Assembly (NCBI RefSeq): GCF_023091245.1
Contig: NZ_JAHWXN010000002.1
Coordinates: 62,001-126,000 of the forward strand
DNA from: Microbacterium croceum
Lineage (GTDB): Bacteria > Actinomycetota > Actinomycetes > Actinomycetales > Microbacteriaceae
Reading direction: 5' to 3'
DNA length: 64,000 nt
Within the stretch, counting starts at the first letter, position 1. The number at the start of each line of letters is the position of its first letter. Of this stretch, positions 56,801 to 64,000 are shown piece by piece. The notes beneath the pieces were generated by a model. That model had not been told where the DNA came from. It made no database searches and saw only the letters and a program-made list of their open reading frames with translations. A program made the position numbers and the translations under genes.

Positions 56801-58042
56801 TCTGATTCCGGTGGCGCCGCGCCCGAAGCCGGTCGCCTCGATGTCGCGGTCGAGCGCGCCACGGCACTGACCCAACGGACGCTGGGCCTGTTCCCTGTCC
56901 GAGTCTGGCGCCACTTCCTGCAGCACAACGGATTCCTGCTGGCTGCCGGCGTCAGCTACCAGGCGCTGTTCGCGATCTTCGCCGCGATCTACCTCGCCTT
57001 CGCGATCGCAGGTCTGTGGCTCGGTGGCAGCGAAGCGGCAGTCAACGGCCTGATCGAGATGATCAACAACTACATCCCCAATCTGATCGTTCCCGAGGGC
57101 GGACTGGTCACACCTGATCAGGTGCGGAAGATCGCCGCAGGCACGACGAGCCTCCTGAGCATCACCGGCTCGATCGCCCTCGGCACCGTGATCTGGACGG
57201 CGATCGGATGGGTGACCTTCTCACGACGCGCGACCAGGGACATCTTCGGTCTTCCTCCCGACCGGCGCAGCTACCTGCTGTTGAAGGCACGCGACCTGCT
57301 GGCGGCGCTGATCTTCGGTGTCGCGCTGATCGTCGGTTCGCTGCTCAGCTCAGCGAGCGCTGCGGTGCTGAGCTGGGTGCTCTCGCAACTGGGGTGGGAT
57401 TCGGGGTCGGACGGCCTGAACACCAGCATCCGCATCGGCACCGTCCTGGTCTCGTTCGCATTGCTGTCCTGCGCCCTCGCTGCGATGGTGCGTTTCCTCA
57501 CCGGCACCTCGCTGCGGTGGCGCATCATCTGGCCCGGCGCGCTCCTCGGCGGCGGCGCGATGACGGTCCTCCAGTTCGGTGCGGGTTTCCTGCTGAGCTA
57601 CACTCCCTCCAACCCGCTGCTCGCCACCTTCGCGATCTTCATCGGTCTGCTGCTGTGGTTCCGGATCAACGGCGTCGTGATGCTCGTCGCGTCCTCCTGG
57701 ATCGCCGTCGCTGCACACGACCGTGACGTCCCGCTGCTGCATCAGACCGAGGCGGAGCGGCGCCTGGTGGAGTACCAGGCACTCCTGACCGCAGCGCGCA
57801 TCCGGGTGCGAGAGGCCCAGACCGTCCGCGACACCGCCCCGTGGCATCGCGCTTGGGCGGCAGGTCGGTCTCTGCGCGCGGCGGAGGCGGAGCTCGCCGA
57901 TCTGGAGGCGTCCCCGCCTCCGCCGGCCGACACGGCCACGCCGCTCGCGCAGCGGCTCCTCTCCGAGCTGAATCGCGGCGCGAGGGACGGCAACGGGGCG
58001 AGGGACGCCAAGGGCGCTCGTGATGTCGGCGGCCCTCGTTAG
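56798..58042 (+). CDS. YihY/BrkB family inner-membrane protein
   Basis: A 414-residue membrane protein of the YihY/virulence factor BrkB family, whose function is not established. About six hydrophobic segments lie between residues 40 and 310; typical stretches are GVSYQALFAIFAAIYLAF and LLLWFRINGVVMLVASSWIA. The C-terminal 100 residues are soluble, charged and end in a low-complexity RDGNGARDAKGARD tail. GTG 56798 has a -10 6 bases upstream. Confidence 0.85.
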   Translation: MSDSGGAAPEAGRLDVAVERATALTQRTLGLFPVRVWRHFLQHNGFLLAAGVSYQALFAIFAAIYLAFAIAGLWLGGSEAAVNGLIEMINNYIPNLIVPEGGLVTPDQVRKIAAGTTSLLSITGSIALGTVIWTAIGWVTFSRRATRDIFGLPPDRRSYLLLKARDLLAALIFGVALIVGSLLSSASAAVLSWVLSQLGWDSGSDGLNTSIRIGTVLVSFALLSCALAAMVRFLTGTSLRWRIIWPGALLGGGAMTVLQFGAGFLLSYTPSNPLLATFAIFIGLLLWFRINGVVMLVASSWIAVAAHDRDVPLLHQTEAERRLVEYQALLTAARIRVREAQTVRDTAPWHRAWAAGRSLRAAEAELADLEASPPPPADTATPLAQRLLSELNRGARDGNGARDAKGARDVGGPR

Positions 58043-58052
58043 GCTTGTCCCC
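58040..58052 (+). promoter_or_regulatory. leaderless promoter -10 box of xthA
   Basis: TAGGCT (58040-58045) lies 7 bases before ATG 58053 and includes the stop codon of the yihY gene. Confidence 0.5.
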
Positions 58053-58892
58053 ATGCCTCATCTGCGTATCGCCTCGGTCAATGTCAACGGAATCCGGGCG
58101 GCGGCCCGCAACGGGATGAGCGGATGGCTCGATCACGCCGATGTCGACATCCTGACGCTGCAGGAGGTCCGCGGGCAGGACGAGCACCTGGAAGCCGCCC
58201 TCCCCGGATGGACGTTCGTGCATGACGAAGCCACAGCCAAGGGCCGCGCCGGCGTCGCGATCGCGAGCCGGGTGCCGGCGCTCGCGTCGCGCACCGACTT
58301 CGGCGACGCCGACTTCGATTCGAGGGGGCGCTGGATCGAGGCCGACTTCCTGATCGGCGATCGTCCGCTCACCGTCGTCAGCGCCTATGTGCACTCCGGC
58401 GAGGCCGACACTCCGAAGCAAGACGAGAAGTGGAAGTTCCTCGACGCGTTCGGACCACGCCTCGCCGAGCTCGGCGCCGACGACGCGCTCGCGCTCGTCA
58501 CGGGCGACCTGAACGTCGGTCACCGCGAGCTCGACATCAAGAACTGGCGAGGAAACCGCAAGAAGGCTGGTTTCCTGCCCCGCGAGCGCGCGTACTTCGA
58601 CCGTTTCCTCGGCGCAGCCGGCACCGAGGTCACCGGGGTCGACGGCTCGGTGGGCACGGGCCTGGGCTGGGTCGACGTGGGGCGTCGCTTCCACGGTGAG
58701 GTCGAGGGCCCGTACACGTGGTGGTCCATGCGCGGCCAGGCGTTCGACAACGATTCCGGATGGCGGATCGACTACCACTTGGCGACGCCGGCACTTGCGG
58801 AGCGCGCCACCGCCTACCATGTCGCGCGCGCCGCGGCCTACGACCAGCGGTGGAGCGATCACGCTCCGGTGGTCGTCGACTACACCTACTGA
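58053..58892 (+). CDS. xthA: exodeoxyribonuclease III
   Basis: AP endonuclease/3'-5' exonuclease for base excision repair. The 279 residues carry the metal ligand glutamate in TLQEVRGQ, the catalytic GDLNVGH and the C-terminal SDHAPVVVDY. ATG 58053 starts the canonical N-terminus LRIASVNVNGIRAA; an in-frame ATG at 58020 is inside the yihY coding region. Converges on the DUF4166 operon with 5 bases between stops. Confidence 0.94.
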   Translation: MPHLRIASVNVNGIRAAARNGMSGWLDHADVDILTLQEVRGQDEHLEAALPGWTFVHDEATAKGRAGVAIASRVPALASRTDFGDADFDSRGRWIEADFLIGDRPLTVVSAYVHSGEADTPKQDEKWKFLDAFGPRLAELGADDALALVTGDLNVGHRELDIKNWRGNRKKAGFLPRERAYFDRFLGAAGTEVTGVDGSVGTGLGWVDVGRRFHGEVEGPYTWWSMRGQAFDNDSGWRIDYHLATPALAERATAYHVARAAAYDQRWSDHAPVVVDYTY

Positions 58893-58897
58893 GGCTC

Positions 58898-59551
58898 CTA
58901 GCGACCGCGAGCGCGGCCGAGGCCGTCGCCCTGGTCGAGGTACCGGTACCACCCCCGGTATTCGAGGACAGTGCCGAACAGAGGGTTCGTGGCACGCATC
59001 CTGATGGTGCGGCGACGGCGGTCCTCGTCCCACCCGTCTTCGAGGTCGACATCGACGCCGAAGATCCCGCCGAGCGGGATCCGTCGTCCGGCGAAGCGCA
59101 GGGCGACACGGCGGGTGCGCATCCGCAGGGCACCCTCGTCGGTGACGCTGCAGTGCTCGAGCATCTCGACGCGGCCGCGCGCGCCCAGGACATTGTGCAC
59201 GATGCCGGCCCGCGGGGTCGTGGTCAATCGGTCGGTGATGTACTGCGTCGAACCGGGGAAGCGGAACTCCCTCGTCGTATCGAGCGTCGCCTGCCCCGAC
59301 ACGGTCGCACCGCAGCGCACGGTCAGCGTGAACGGCACGTCGCGTCCGAGACGGGTAACGAGCATCCGCGGCCCCACGAACGGACGCCCGAGCGCGGACA
59401 AACGCCCGAGACGGCTGCCGGCGACCTCGAACACCCCTTCGGCACGGTCCTCCTCTGGGGCGACAGCGCGCATCTGCGCCAGGATCTGCGGATGCAGGCG
59501 CTCCGCATCCGCGCCCAGGGCGCGAAGGAACACCTCTCCCCTGGCCGTCAC
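58898..59551 (-). CDS. DUF4166 domain-containing protein (second paralogue)
   Basis: A 217-residue soluble protein of unknown function. It shares with its neighbour the start ALGAD-x2-RLHPQ, a central DVPFTLTVR segment and a C-terminal NPLFGTVLEYRGWY. The GTG start overlaps the stop of the upstream paralogue (GTGA), so they are translationally coupled; a long in-frame extension is rejected. The two probably arose by duplication. Confidence 0.75.
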   Translation of the reverse strand: MTARGEVFLRALGADAERLHPQILAQMRAVAPEEDRAEGVFEVAGSRLGRLSALGRPFVGPRMLVTRLGRDVPFTLTVRCGATVSGQATLDTTREFRFPGSTQYITDRLTTTPRAGIVHNVLGARGRVEMLEHCSVTDEGALRMRTRRVALRFAGRRIPLGGIFGVDVDLEDGWDEDRRRRTIRMRATNPLFGTVLEYRGWYRYLDQGDGLGRARGR

Positions 59552-60234
59552 TCGCGCGCCTCCTCGCGGTACGGCTTGACGGTCGCCGGTACTGCTCCAT
59601 CGGTCGGGAACTCGCACTCGAAAGCACCGCGATACCCGAACAGGAAGCCGAGCAGGTCGTTGCGCACTTCGAGGTCGATCACGAAGCATCCACGCTCGTC
59701 GTCGAAGCGCTCGGTCAGGTGCGCCCGCCCGCTGAACAGCATCGGGAAGCGGAAGGCGATCGGGCCTTCGTAGAAGCGCTGCGCTCCCGAGGTCAGGCGC
59801 AGACCGCCGTCATCGGTCACCGCGAGGTCCAGGTCGACCGCGAGATGCTGATGCGTGCCGAGGTAGTCGATGATCCGCCCCCGCTCCTCGCTGTAGATCA
59901 TGGTCGCATCGAAGCGGCGGCGGCGACCGGGACGCACACTCATGGTGCGCACGAACGTCACGGTCTCACGTCCGAGACTGTCGATGTAGGCGTGGTTGTC
60001 GATCTGGAAGGGAATGTCGGTGCCGCGTTCAGGGAACATGATGTTGCGCATCGTGCCGATCGCGAGGAACGGCAGCGTCCACCACGGGCCACGCCGCACC
60101 TCGGACATCACTCCGCGCCCCACGCAGCCATAGCCCGCGGCGACGCCGACGCCGAAGCGCCGCTGCAGTTGCGGATGCAGGCGCGCGAAGTCCGCCCCGA
60201 GTGCGCGTGCGAACACACTGTCGCTGGCGCTCAT
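59548..60234 (-). CDS. DUF4166 domain-containing protein (first paralogue)
   Basis: A 228-residue homologue of the following gene: ARALGADFARLHPQLQRRFG at the N-terminus, GTDIPFQIDNHAY in the middle and NDLLGFLFGYRGAFECEF at the end. No catalytic motif is recognised. The ATG overlaps the stop of the SRPBCC-like gene (ATGA). In many actinomycetes DUF4166 domains sit near lipid- or cofactor-binding proteins, but no function is established. Confidence 0.78.
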   Translation of the reverse strand: MSASDSVFARALGADFARLHPQLQRRFGVGVAAGYGCVGRGVMSEVRRGPWWTLPFLAIGTMRNIMFPERGTDIPFQIDNHAYIDSLGRETVTFVRTMSVRPGRRRRFDATMIYSEERGRIIDYLGTHQHLAVDLDLAVTDDGGLRLTSGAQRFYEGPIAFRFPMLFSGRAHLTERFDDERGCFVIDLEVRNDLLGFLFGYRGAFECEFPTDGAVPATVKPYREEARE

Positions 60235-60884
60235 GAGCTGATCACCTCGAGAGAATCCGGGGCGTCCTGCATGATCGTGCGCTCCCTCCGGTGGGGCGGG
60301 CGCGAACGGCAGCGACGTGCCCGCGGCCCTCTGCGGCGCAACGAACGCCACCCACTGAGGCGTTCCGGATCGATGTCGTCCTCCGCCCACATCCGGAGTC
60401 GATCGAAGCTGCGCGCGGTGAGCCACCACACGAACCTCCGGATCACCATCCGGTCGAGGATCCGGCCGAGCCGACCCCACCCCGGCGTGTAGTCGTATCC
60501 GGTGATGAAGCGCACGCCGCCGTCGGCCGGGATGTAGCGCCAGTAGCCGCGGCCGGCCTGCAACGGCGACAGCCGGTCAGCGGAGTCGAACACGAGCGCC
60601 GAGGTGCGCTCTCCCCGCGGGCTCTCGCGCGTACCGAGCGAGACTCCGGTGCCGCGGATCGTGTGCACGCGCAGATCGAGCTCGTAATCGAACTCCTGAG
60701 CGCCGTCCGGCCGTCGGTGCAGGGGCCGGATCGCGGTGAAGCGCGCGTCCCAGCGCACGTGTGAGTCAGGATCCTGCGTGAGGCGCCAGACGGTCTCCAG
60801 CGGCGCCCGGATGAGGATCTCCACGTACAGCGCGCGATCCCGGCGAGCGGGTGCGGGGCTTTCGTGGCGGGACGGAGCCGACAT
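60231..60884 (-). CDS. SRPBCC (polyketide cyclase/START-like) family protein
   Basis: A 217-residue protein. The first 150 residues look like an SRPBCC helix-grip fold: LYVEILIRAPLETVWRLTQDPD, RWDARFTAI and a later GVRFITGYDYTPGWG. Such proteins bind hydrophobic ligands. The last 40 residues are Arg-rich and appear unstructured. First gene of an operon with the two DUF4166 genes. ATG 60884 has TAGGCT 6 bases upstream. Confidence 0.75.
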   Translation of the reverse strand: MSAPSRHESPAPARRDRALYVEILIRAPLETVWRLTQDPDSHVRWDARFTAIRPLHRRPDGAQEFDYELDLRVHTIRGTGVSLGTRESPRGERTSALVFDSADRLSPLQAGRGYWRYIPADGGVRFITGYDYTPGWGRLGRILDRMVIRRFVWWLTARSFDRLRMWAEDDIDPERLSGWRSLRRRGPRARRCRSRPPHRRERTIMQDAPDSLEVISS

Positions 60885-60896
60885 CCCGTCAGCCTA
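60885..60896 (-). promoter_or_regulatory. leaderless promoter -10 box of the SRPBCC/DUF4166 operon
   Basis: On the minus strand TAGGCT (60891-60896) lies 6 bases before ATG 60884. Confidence 0.5.
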
Positions 60897-60943
60897 GACG
60901 ACCGAGTCGTCGCCTCGATGAGGAGCGGCCGCGTGGATGACCA

Positions 60944-60956
60944 TAGGATTGACGTC
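60944..60956 (+). promoter_or_regulatory. leaderless promoter -10 box of trpS
   Basis: TAGGAT (60944-60949) lies 7 bases before GTG 60957. No T-box or leader-peptide structure fits in the short gap. Confidence 0.5.
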
Positions 60957-61961
60957 GTGACCAGACCTCGCCTCTACTCCGGAATGCAGCCCTCCGCCGA
61001 CTCTCTCCAGATCGGCAACTACATCGGCGCGCTCCTGCAGTGGCGAGACCTGCAGAGCTCCTACGATGCCTACTTCTCGGTGGTCGATCTGCACGCCCTC
61101 ACGGTCGCGCAGGACCCGTCCGTGCTGCGCGAGAAGACGCGACGCACCGCCGCGCAGTACATCGCCGCGGGGATCGAGCCGTCGCTGTCGACGCTGTACG
61201 TGCAGTCGCACGTGCGAGCACACGCCGAGCTGGCGTGGATCCTCAGCACGATCACGGGCTTCGGCGAGGCCGGCCGGATGACACAGTTCAAGGACAAGTC
61301 CTCTCGCTACGGGCAGGACGGCACCAGCGTCGGTCTCTTCACCTACCCGGTGCTGATGGCGGCTGACATCCTGCTCTACCAGACCGATGTGGTGCCCGTC
61401 GGCGACGACCAGAAGCAGCACGTCGAGCTGACGCGCACGCTCGCCGAGCGGTTCAACTCCCGCTTCGGTGAGACGTTCACGGTGCCGATGCCCGTCATCC
61501 AGAAGGAGACGGCGCGGATCTACGACCTGCAGAACCCGACGTCGAAGATGTCGAAGTCCGCAGAGAGCGATGCCGGCGTGATCTGGATGCTCGACGATCC
61601 CGCGAAGTCCGCGAAGAAGATCATGCGGGCCGTGACCGACAACGAGGGTTCCGTGCGCTTCGACCGGGAGAACAAGCCCGGCGTCTCCAACCTGCTCACG
61701 ATCTACGCGGCCCTCACCGGTCAGCAGGTCTCGTCGATCGAGAACGAGTATGCGGGCCGCGGGTACGGAGACTTCAAGAAGGGTCTCGCCGAGGTCGTGG
61801 TGAACGAGTTCGCGCCCGTGCGTGCGCGCGCGCTGGAGCTGCTGGACGACCCCGCGGAGCTCGATCGCATCCTCGCGGAGAACGCCGCGAAGGCGGATGC
61901 CGTCGCCGATGCGACGCTGTCCGACGTCTACGACCGGGTCGGCCTGCTGCGTCGCGTCTGA
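60957..61961 (+). CDS. trpS: tryptophan-tRNA ligase
   Basis: Charges tRNA-Trp. The 334-residue class I synthetase has the HIGH-type motif in SLQIGNYIGALLQW, the KMSKS motif in PTSKMSKSAES, and the TrpRS segment VPVGDDQKQHVELTR. GTG 60957 begins the canonical RPRLYSGMQPSAD; an in-frame ATG at 60864 lies inside the divergent gene. A short gap separates it from the next membrane-protein gene. Confidence 0.96.
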   Translation: MTRPRLYSGMQPSADSLQIGNYIGALLQWRDLQSSYDAYFSVVDLHALTVAQDPSVLREKTRRTAAQYIAAGIEPSLSTLYVQSHVRAHAELAWILSTITGFGEAGRMTQFKDKSSRYGQDGTSVGLFTYPVLMAADILLYQTDVVPVGDDQKQHVELTRTLAERFNSRFGETFTVPMPVIQKETARIYDLQNPTSKMSKSAESDAGVIWMLDDPAKSAKKIMRAVTDNEGSVRFDRENKPGVSNLLTIYAALTGQQVSSIENEYAGRGYGDFKKGLAEVVVNEFAPVRARALELLDDPAELDRILAENAAKADAVADATLSDVYDRVGLLRRV

Positions 61962-61968
61962 GCGCCCC

Positions 61969-61980
61969 TAGGATGGGGTC
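61969..61980 (+). promoter_or_regulatory. leaderless promoter -10 box
   Basis: TAGGAT (61969-61974) lies 6 bases before GTG 61981. Confidence 0.5.
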
Positions 61981-62622
61981 GTGACCGATCCGCAGCTGCC
62001 CCCGCCGTCCGGCGCCGTTCCTCCTGTTCCCCCTGCGCCTTCCGGCGCGGTTCCGCCGCCTCCGGTCGCGCCGCCGTACCCTGCACCGCCGACCGGCCCC
62101 GCGTACTCGGCAACTCCTGCTGCGGAGTACGCGGCCCCGCCGACGGCATACTCGGCTCCGCCCGGCGCCTACCAGGTGCCTGTGGGAGGCTATGCGCAAC
62201 CGGCTGGCGGCTACGCCGTGCCGGATACCGCTCCGCGCAGGTCAGGGCTGCTCGGCGTTCTCGCGCTCCTCTTCTCGCTGGTCGCTGCCGTGGTCACACC
62301 CATCGTCGTCGGCGTCGCCTCGTATGAGATCGGCCGCCGCATCCCGGAGGCCGCCTCCCGCGTCGACGACTTCGATTCTCTGGCGTGGCTCTCCCCCGCG
62401 CGCGATCAGGTGCTATGGGCTGAGCTGTCGTTCTGGACCGGTACCATCCTCGGCATCGCGGCGATCGTCGTCGGCATCCTCGCGATCGTGCGCAGGCAGG
62501 GTCGCGGACAGGGCATCGCGGCGCTGATCATCTCCGCCGTCGGCCCGGTGATCTTCTTCCTGGTGGTCCTGGTGGCGCTCACGCTCGGTGGTGCAGCCGG
62601 AGCTGCCGGGCTCTACAGCTGA
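61981..62622 (+). CDS. small membrane protein with a Pro/Ala/Tyr-rich N-terminus
   Basis: A 213-residue protein of unknown function. Residues 1-85 are low complexity (PPPSGAVPPVPPAPSGAVPP, then AYSAPPGAYQ repeats), a cytoplasmic tail common in actinomycete membrane proteins. Hydrophobic segments follow: LLGVLALLFSLVAAVVTPIV, FWTGTILGIAAIVVGILAIV and ALIISAVGPVIFFLVVLVAL. This layout is close to DUF4190-type proteins. Its end converges on pth with a shared hairpin. Confidence 0.7.
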   Translation: MTDPQLPPPSGAVPPVPPAPSGAVPPPPVAPPYPAPPTGPAYSATPAAEYAAPPTAYSAPPGAYQVPVGGYAQPAGGYAVPDTAPRRSGLLGVLALLFSLVAAVVTPIVVGVASYEIGRRIPEAASRVDDFDSLAWLSPARDQVLWAELSFWTGTILGIAAIVVGILAIVRRQGRGQGIAALIISAVGPVIFFLVVLVALTLGGAAGAAGLYS

Positions 62623-62626
62623 CCAC

Positions 62627-62671
62627 CAGAAGCACCACGGGGCGCGCTCAGCGCGGCGCGTGGTGCTTCTG
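62627..62671. terminator. hairpin shared by the membrane-protein gene and pth
   Basis: A 13-bp stem, CAGAAGCACCACG (62627-62639) with its complement at 62659-62671, and a further CGCGC/GCGCG stem inside. The right arm lies within the last codons of pth, and its stop codon is in the loop. It is placed to stop transcription from both sides. Confidence 0.6.
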
Positions 62672-63229
62672 CTGTGCGGCGACCAGTCCCTCGGCGACGA
62701 GGAGCTCGACCGCATCCGCGGCATCGTCGACCAGGATCGGCAGGTTCGCTCGCTCGTCCTTGCTGAACGGCGAGAGCACCCAGTCCGCAGGATCCTGGCG
62801 CCCGACAGGTCGCCCGATGCCGACGCGCACGCGCGGGAAGTCCGGGGTGGCGATGGCCCGCGCGACGTCGCGCACGCCGTTGTGACCGCCATGACCTCCG
62901 CCGATCTTGAGCTTGACAGTGTCGAAGGGGATGTCGAGTTCGTCGTGCACGACCACGATCTGCTCCGGCGGCACGGAGTAGAACCGCGCGAGGGCGGCGA
63001 CGGGAGTGCCGGAGACGTTCATGAAGGTGTTGGGCTTAGCCAGCACCAGCTTGTCAGCGCCGGGCCGCAACCACGTCTCAACGACTCGCGCGCCACCCTT
63101 GTGCTCTCGAAAGCTCTCGCTGCGGCGCGCCGCGAGCTCATCCACGACCATCTGGCCGATGTTGTGACGCGTCGCCTCATACCGCGGCCCGGGGTTGCCG
63201 AGTCCGACCACGAGCCAGGTCGATGTCAT
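62648..63229 (-). CDS. pth: peptidyl-tRNA hydrolase
   Basis: Releases peptides from prematurely dropped peptidyl-tRNA. The 193 residues show [17 protein letters not shown] with the catalytic histidine, [20 protein letters not shown] and [15 protein letters not shown] 63229 has GAGAGGACGAGA upstream. It lies about 100 bases after rplY, separated by a terminator, the usual actinobacterial rplY-pth order. Confidence 0.96.
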   Translation of the reverse strand: MTSTWLVVGLGNPGPRYEATRHNIGQMVVDELAARRSESFREHKGGARVVETWLRPGADKLVLAKPNTFMNVSGTPVAALARFYSVPPEQIVVVHDELDIPFDTVKLKIGGGHGGHNGVRDVARAIATPDFPRVRVGIGRPVGRQDPADWVLSPFSKDERANLPILVDDAADAVELLVAEGLVAAQQKHHAPR

Positions 63230-63283
63230 GTTGTTCTCGTCCTCTCGGTCCGGGCCGCCTGAGCGACCCGGTCAGGATACGAC

Positions 63284-63314
63284 AGAGGGGACGCGATCGG
63301 ATCGCGTCCCCTCT
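63284..63314 (-). terminator. terminator between rplY and pth
   Basis: AGAGGGGACGCGATC (63284-63298) and its exact complement (63300-63314) form a near-perfect hairpin. It lies 19 bases after the rplY stop in the direction of transcription. Confidence 0.75.
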
Positions 63315-63333
63315 ACGGTGAAACTGGCGGAGA

Positions 63334-63942
63334 TCACTCCGCGGCGGCCTCCTCGGCTGCTGCTTCGCCCTCAGCGGCCTCGTCCTCTTCGCCGAGGTCC
63401 TGCTCGGCGGGGATCGAGATCGCGACGACGAGCACGTCGGCGTCGGTGAGCAGCGACGAGCCCTTGGGGAGCACGACGTCGGCAGCGGTGATGTGCGCGC
63501 CGTCTTCGAGACCCTCGACCGACACCTCGATGTTCTGCGGGATGTGGGTCGCCTCGGCCTCGATCGAGATCGTGTTGGCGTCCTGGTTGACGGTCGTGCC
63601 GGCAGCCGGCTCGCCCACGACGATGATCGGAACGTCGATGGCGACCTTCTCGCCCTTCTTCACGACGAGGAGGTCGATGTGCTCGATGATCTGGTGCACG
63701 GGGTCCTTCTGGACGTCCTTGACCAGGGCGAGCTGGGGCGTGCCCTCGATGTCGAGCTCGAGCAGCGCGTTGGCGCGGCGCAGGAGCAGCGAGACCTGGT
63801 GGCCCGGCAATGCGACGTGCACGGGCTCGGTGCCGTGACCGTAGATGACGGCGGGGATCTTGCCGGCGGCGCGCAGGCGACGGGCGAAGCCCTTGCCGAA
63901 GCTCGCGCGGAGCTCGGCGTGGACCTTGGTGTCTTCAGACAT
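63334..63942 (-). CDS. rplY: 50S ribosomal protein L25 (general stress protein CTC family)
   Basis: Binds 5S rRNA. The 202-residue CTC form has the L25 domain (residues 1-95; RASFGKGFARRLRAAGKIPA, then IYGHG), a C-terminal beta domain, and an acidic Glu/Ala tail. ATG 63942 is preceded by AAGGAG. The -10 may be TATTCA near 63990, close to the window edge. Confidence 0.95.
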   Translation of the reverse strand: MSEDTKVHAELRASFGKGFARRLRAAGKIPAVIYGHGTEPVHVALPGHQVSLLLRRANALLELDIEGTPQLALVKDVQKDPVHQIIEHIDLLVVKKGEKVAIDVPIIVVGEPAAGTTVNQDANTISIEAEATHIPQNIEVSVEGLEDGAHITAADVVLPKGSSLLTDADVLVVAISIPAEQDLGEEDEAAEGEAAAEEAAAE

Positions 63943-64000
63943 GAGGTTCTCCTTCGGAACACGCAGCGAAGGTGCCGCGCGGTGGTCTGTGAATAGTGAT

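Overview
The window looks like a chromosomal segment of a high-GC actinomycete of the Micrococcales, most likely Microbacterium or a close relative. The evidence is the very GC-rich codon use, an acyl-CoA carboxylase with an epsilon subunit, a DUF3039 protein, a CTC-type L25 and many apparently leaderless genes. No rRNA, tRNA, CRISPR array, prophage or insertion sequence was recognised. Coding density is very high and no gene-free stretch exceeds 300 bases; the longest are 17203-17473 (three hairpins) and 8921-9169 (a weak promoter only).

Layout. 1-5.5 kb: end of a cation efflux gene, a DHFR/RibD-like reductase, then rdgB-rph-murI, pncB and a DUF3039 gene. 5.6-9 kb: an ABC exporter pair whose ATPase has a histone H1-like Ala/Lys tail of about 230 residues. 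9.1-12.8 kb: a nucleotidyltransferase, an EcsC-like unknown, then accD5-accE. 12.8-21.6 kb, all on the minus strand: GH38 alpha-mannosidase with a ROK regulator, a two-component system with a third membrane gene that looks like a degenerate kinase, and a TrmA/RumA-type methyltransferase. 21.7-28.3 kb: maf, accA3, the LpdA-type quinone reductase, purine nucleoside phosphorylase and a phosphohexomutase. 28.3-36.2 kb: a self-contained mannitol PTS locus (two HPr, MtlR, a free EIIB, EI, EIICB, EIIA, MtlD). 36.3-40.3 kb: flavin monooxygenase, BASS transporter, epimerase and hydrolase. 40.3-50.5 kb, minus strand: BMP-type nucleoside ABC importer, cdd, deoA, add, a deacetylase-like protein and a PfkB kinase, forming a nucleoside uptake and salvage block. 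50.6-53.1 kb: manC and a secreted CAP/FG-GAP protein. 53.2-56.7 kb: sdhCDAB. 56.8-64 kb: yihY, xthA, a DUF4166/DUF4166/SRPBCC operon, trpS, a small membrane protein, pth and rplY.

From memory, the backbone matches two Mycobacterium tuberculosis neighbourhoods (pncB1/murI/rph/rdgB, and accD5-accE5-maf-accA3 ... lpdA-deoD-pmmB ... add-deoA-cdd-sdhCDAB). Seen this way, the mannosidase/two-component block, the mannitol PTS, the monooxygenase operon and the BMP importer are lineage-specific insertions.

Regulation. At 21 genes a TANNNT -10 box lies exactly 6-7 bases before the start codon, the arrangement of leaderless transcripts. I used this, or a Shine-Dalgarno, to choose starts. One such pair (trmA/maf) is a face-to-face bidirectional promoter whose two -10 boxes share their TA. 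Most of the window is ordinary housekeeping. The best leads are the regulatory DNA around the DHFR-like gene and trmA/maf, the H1-tailed ABC ATPase, and the two-component operon with its putative pseudokinase.
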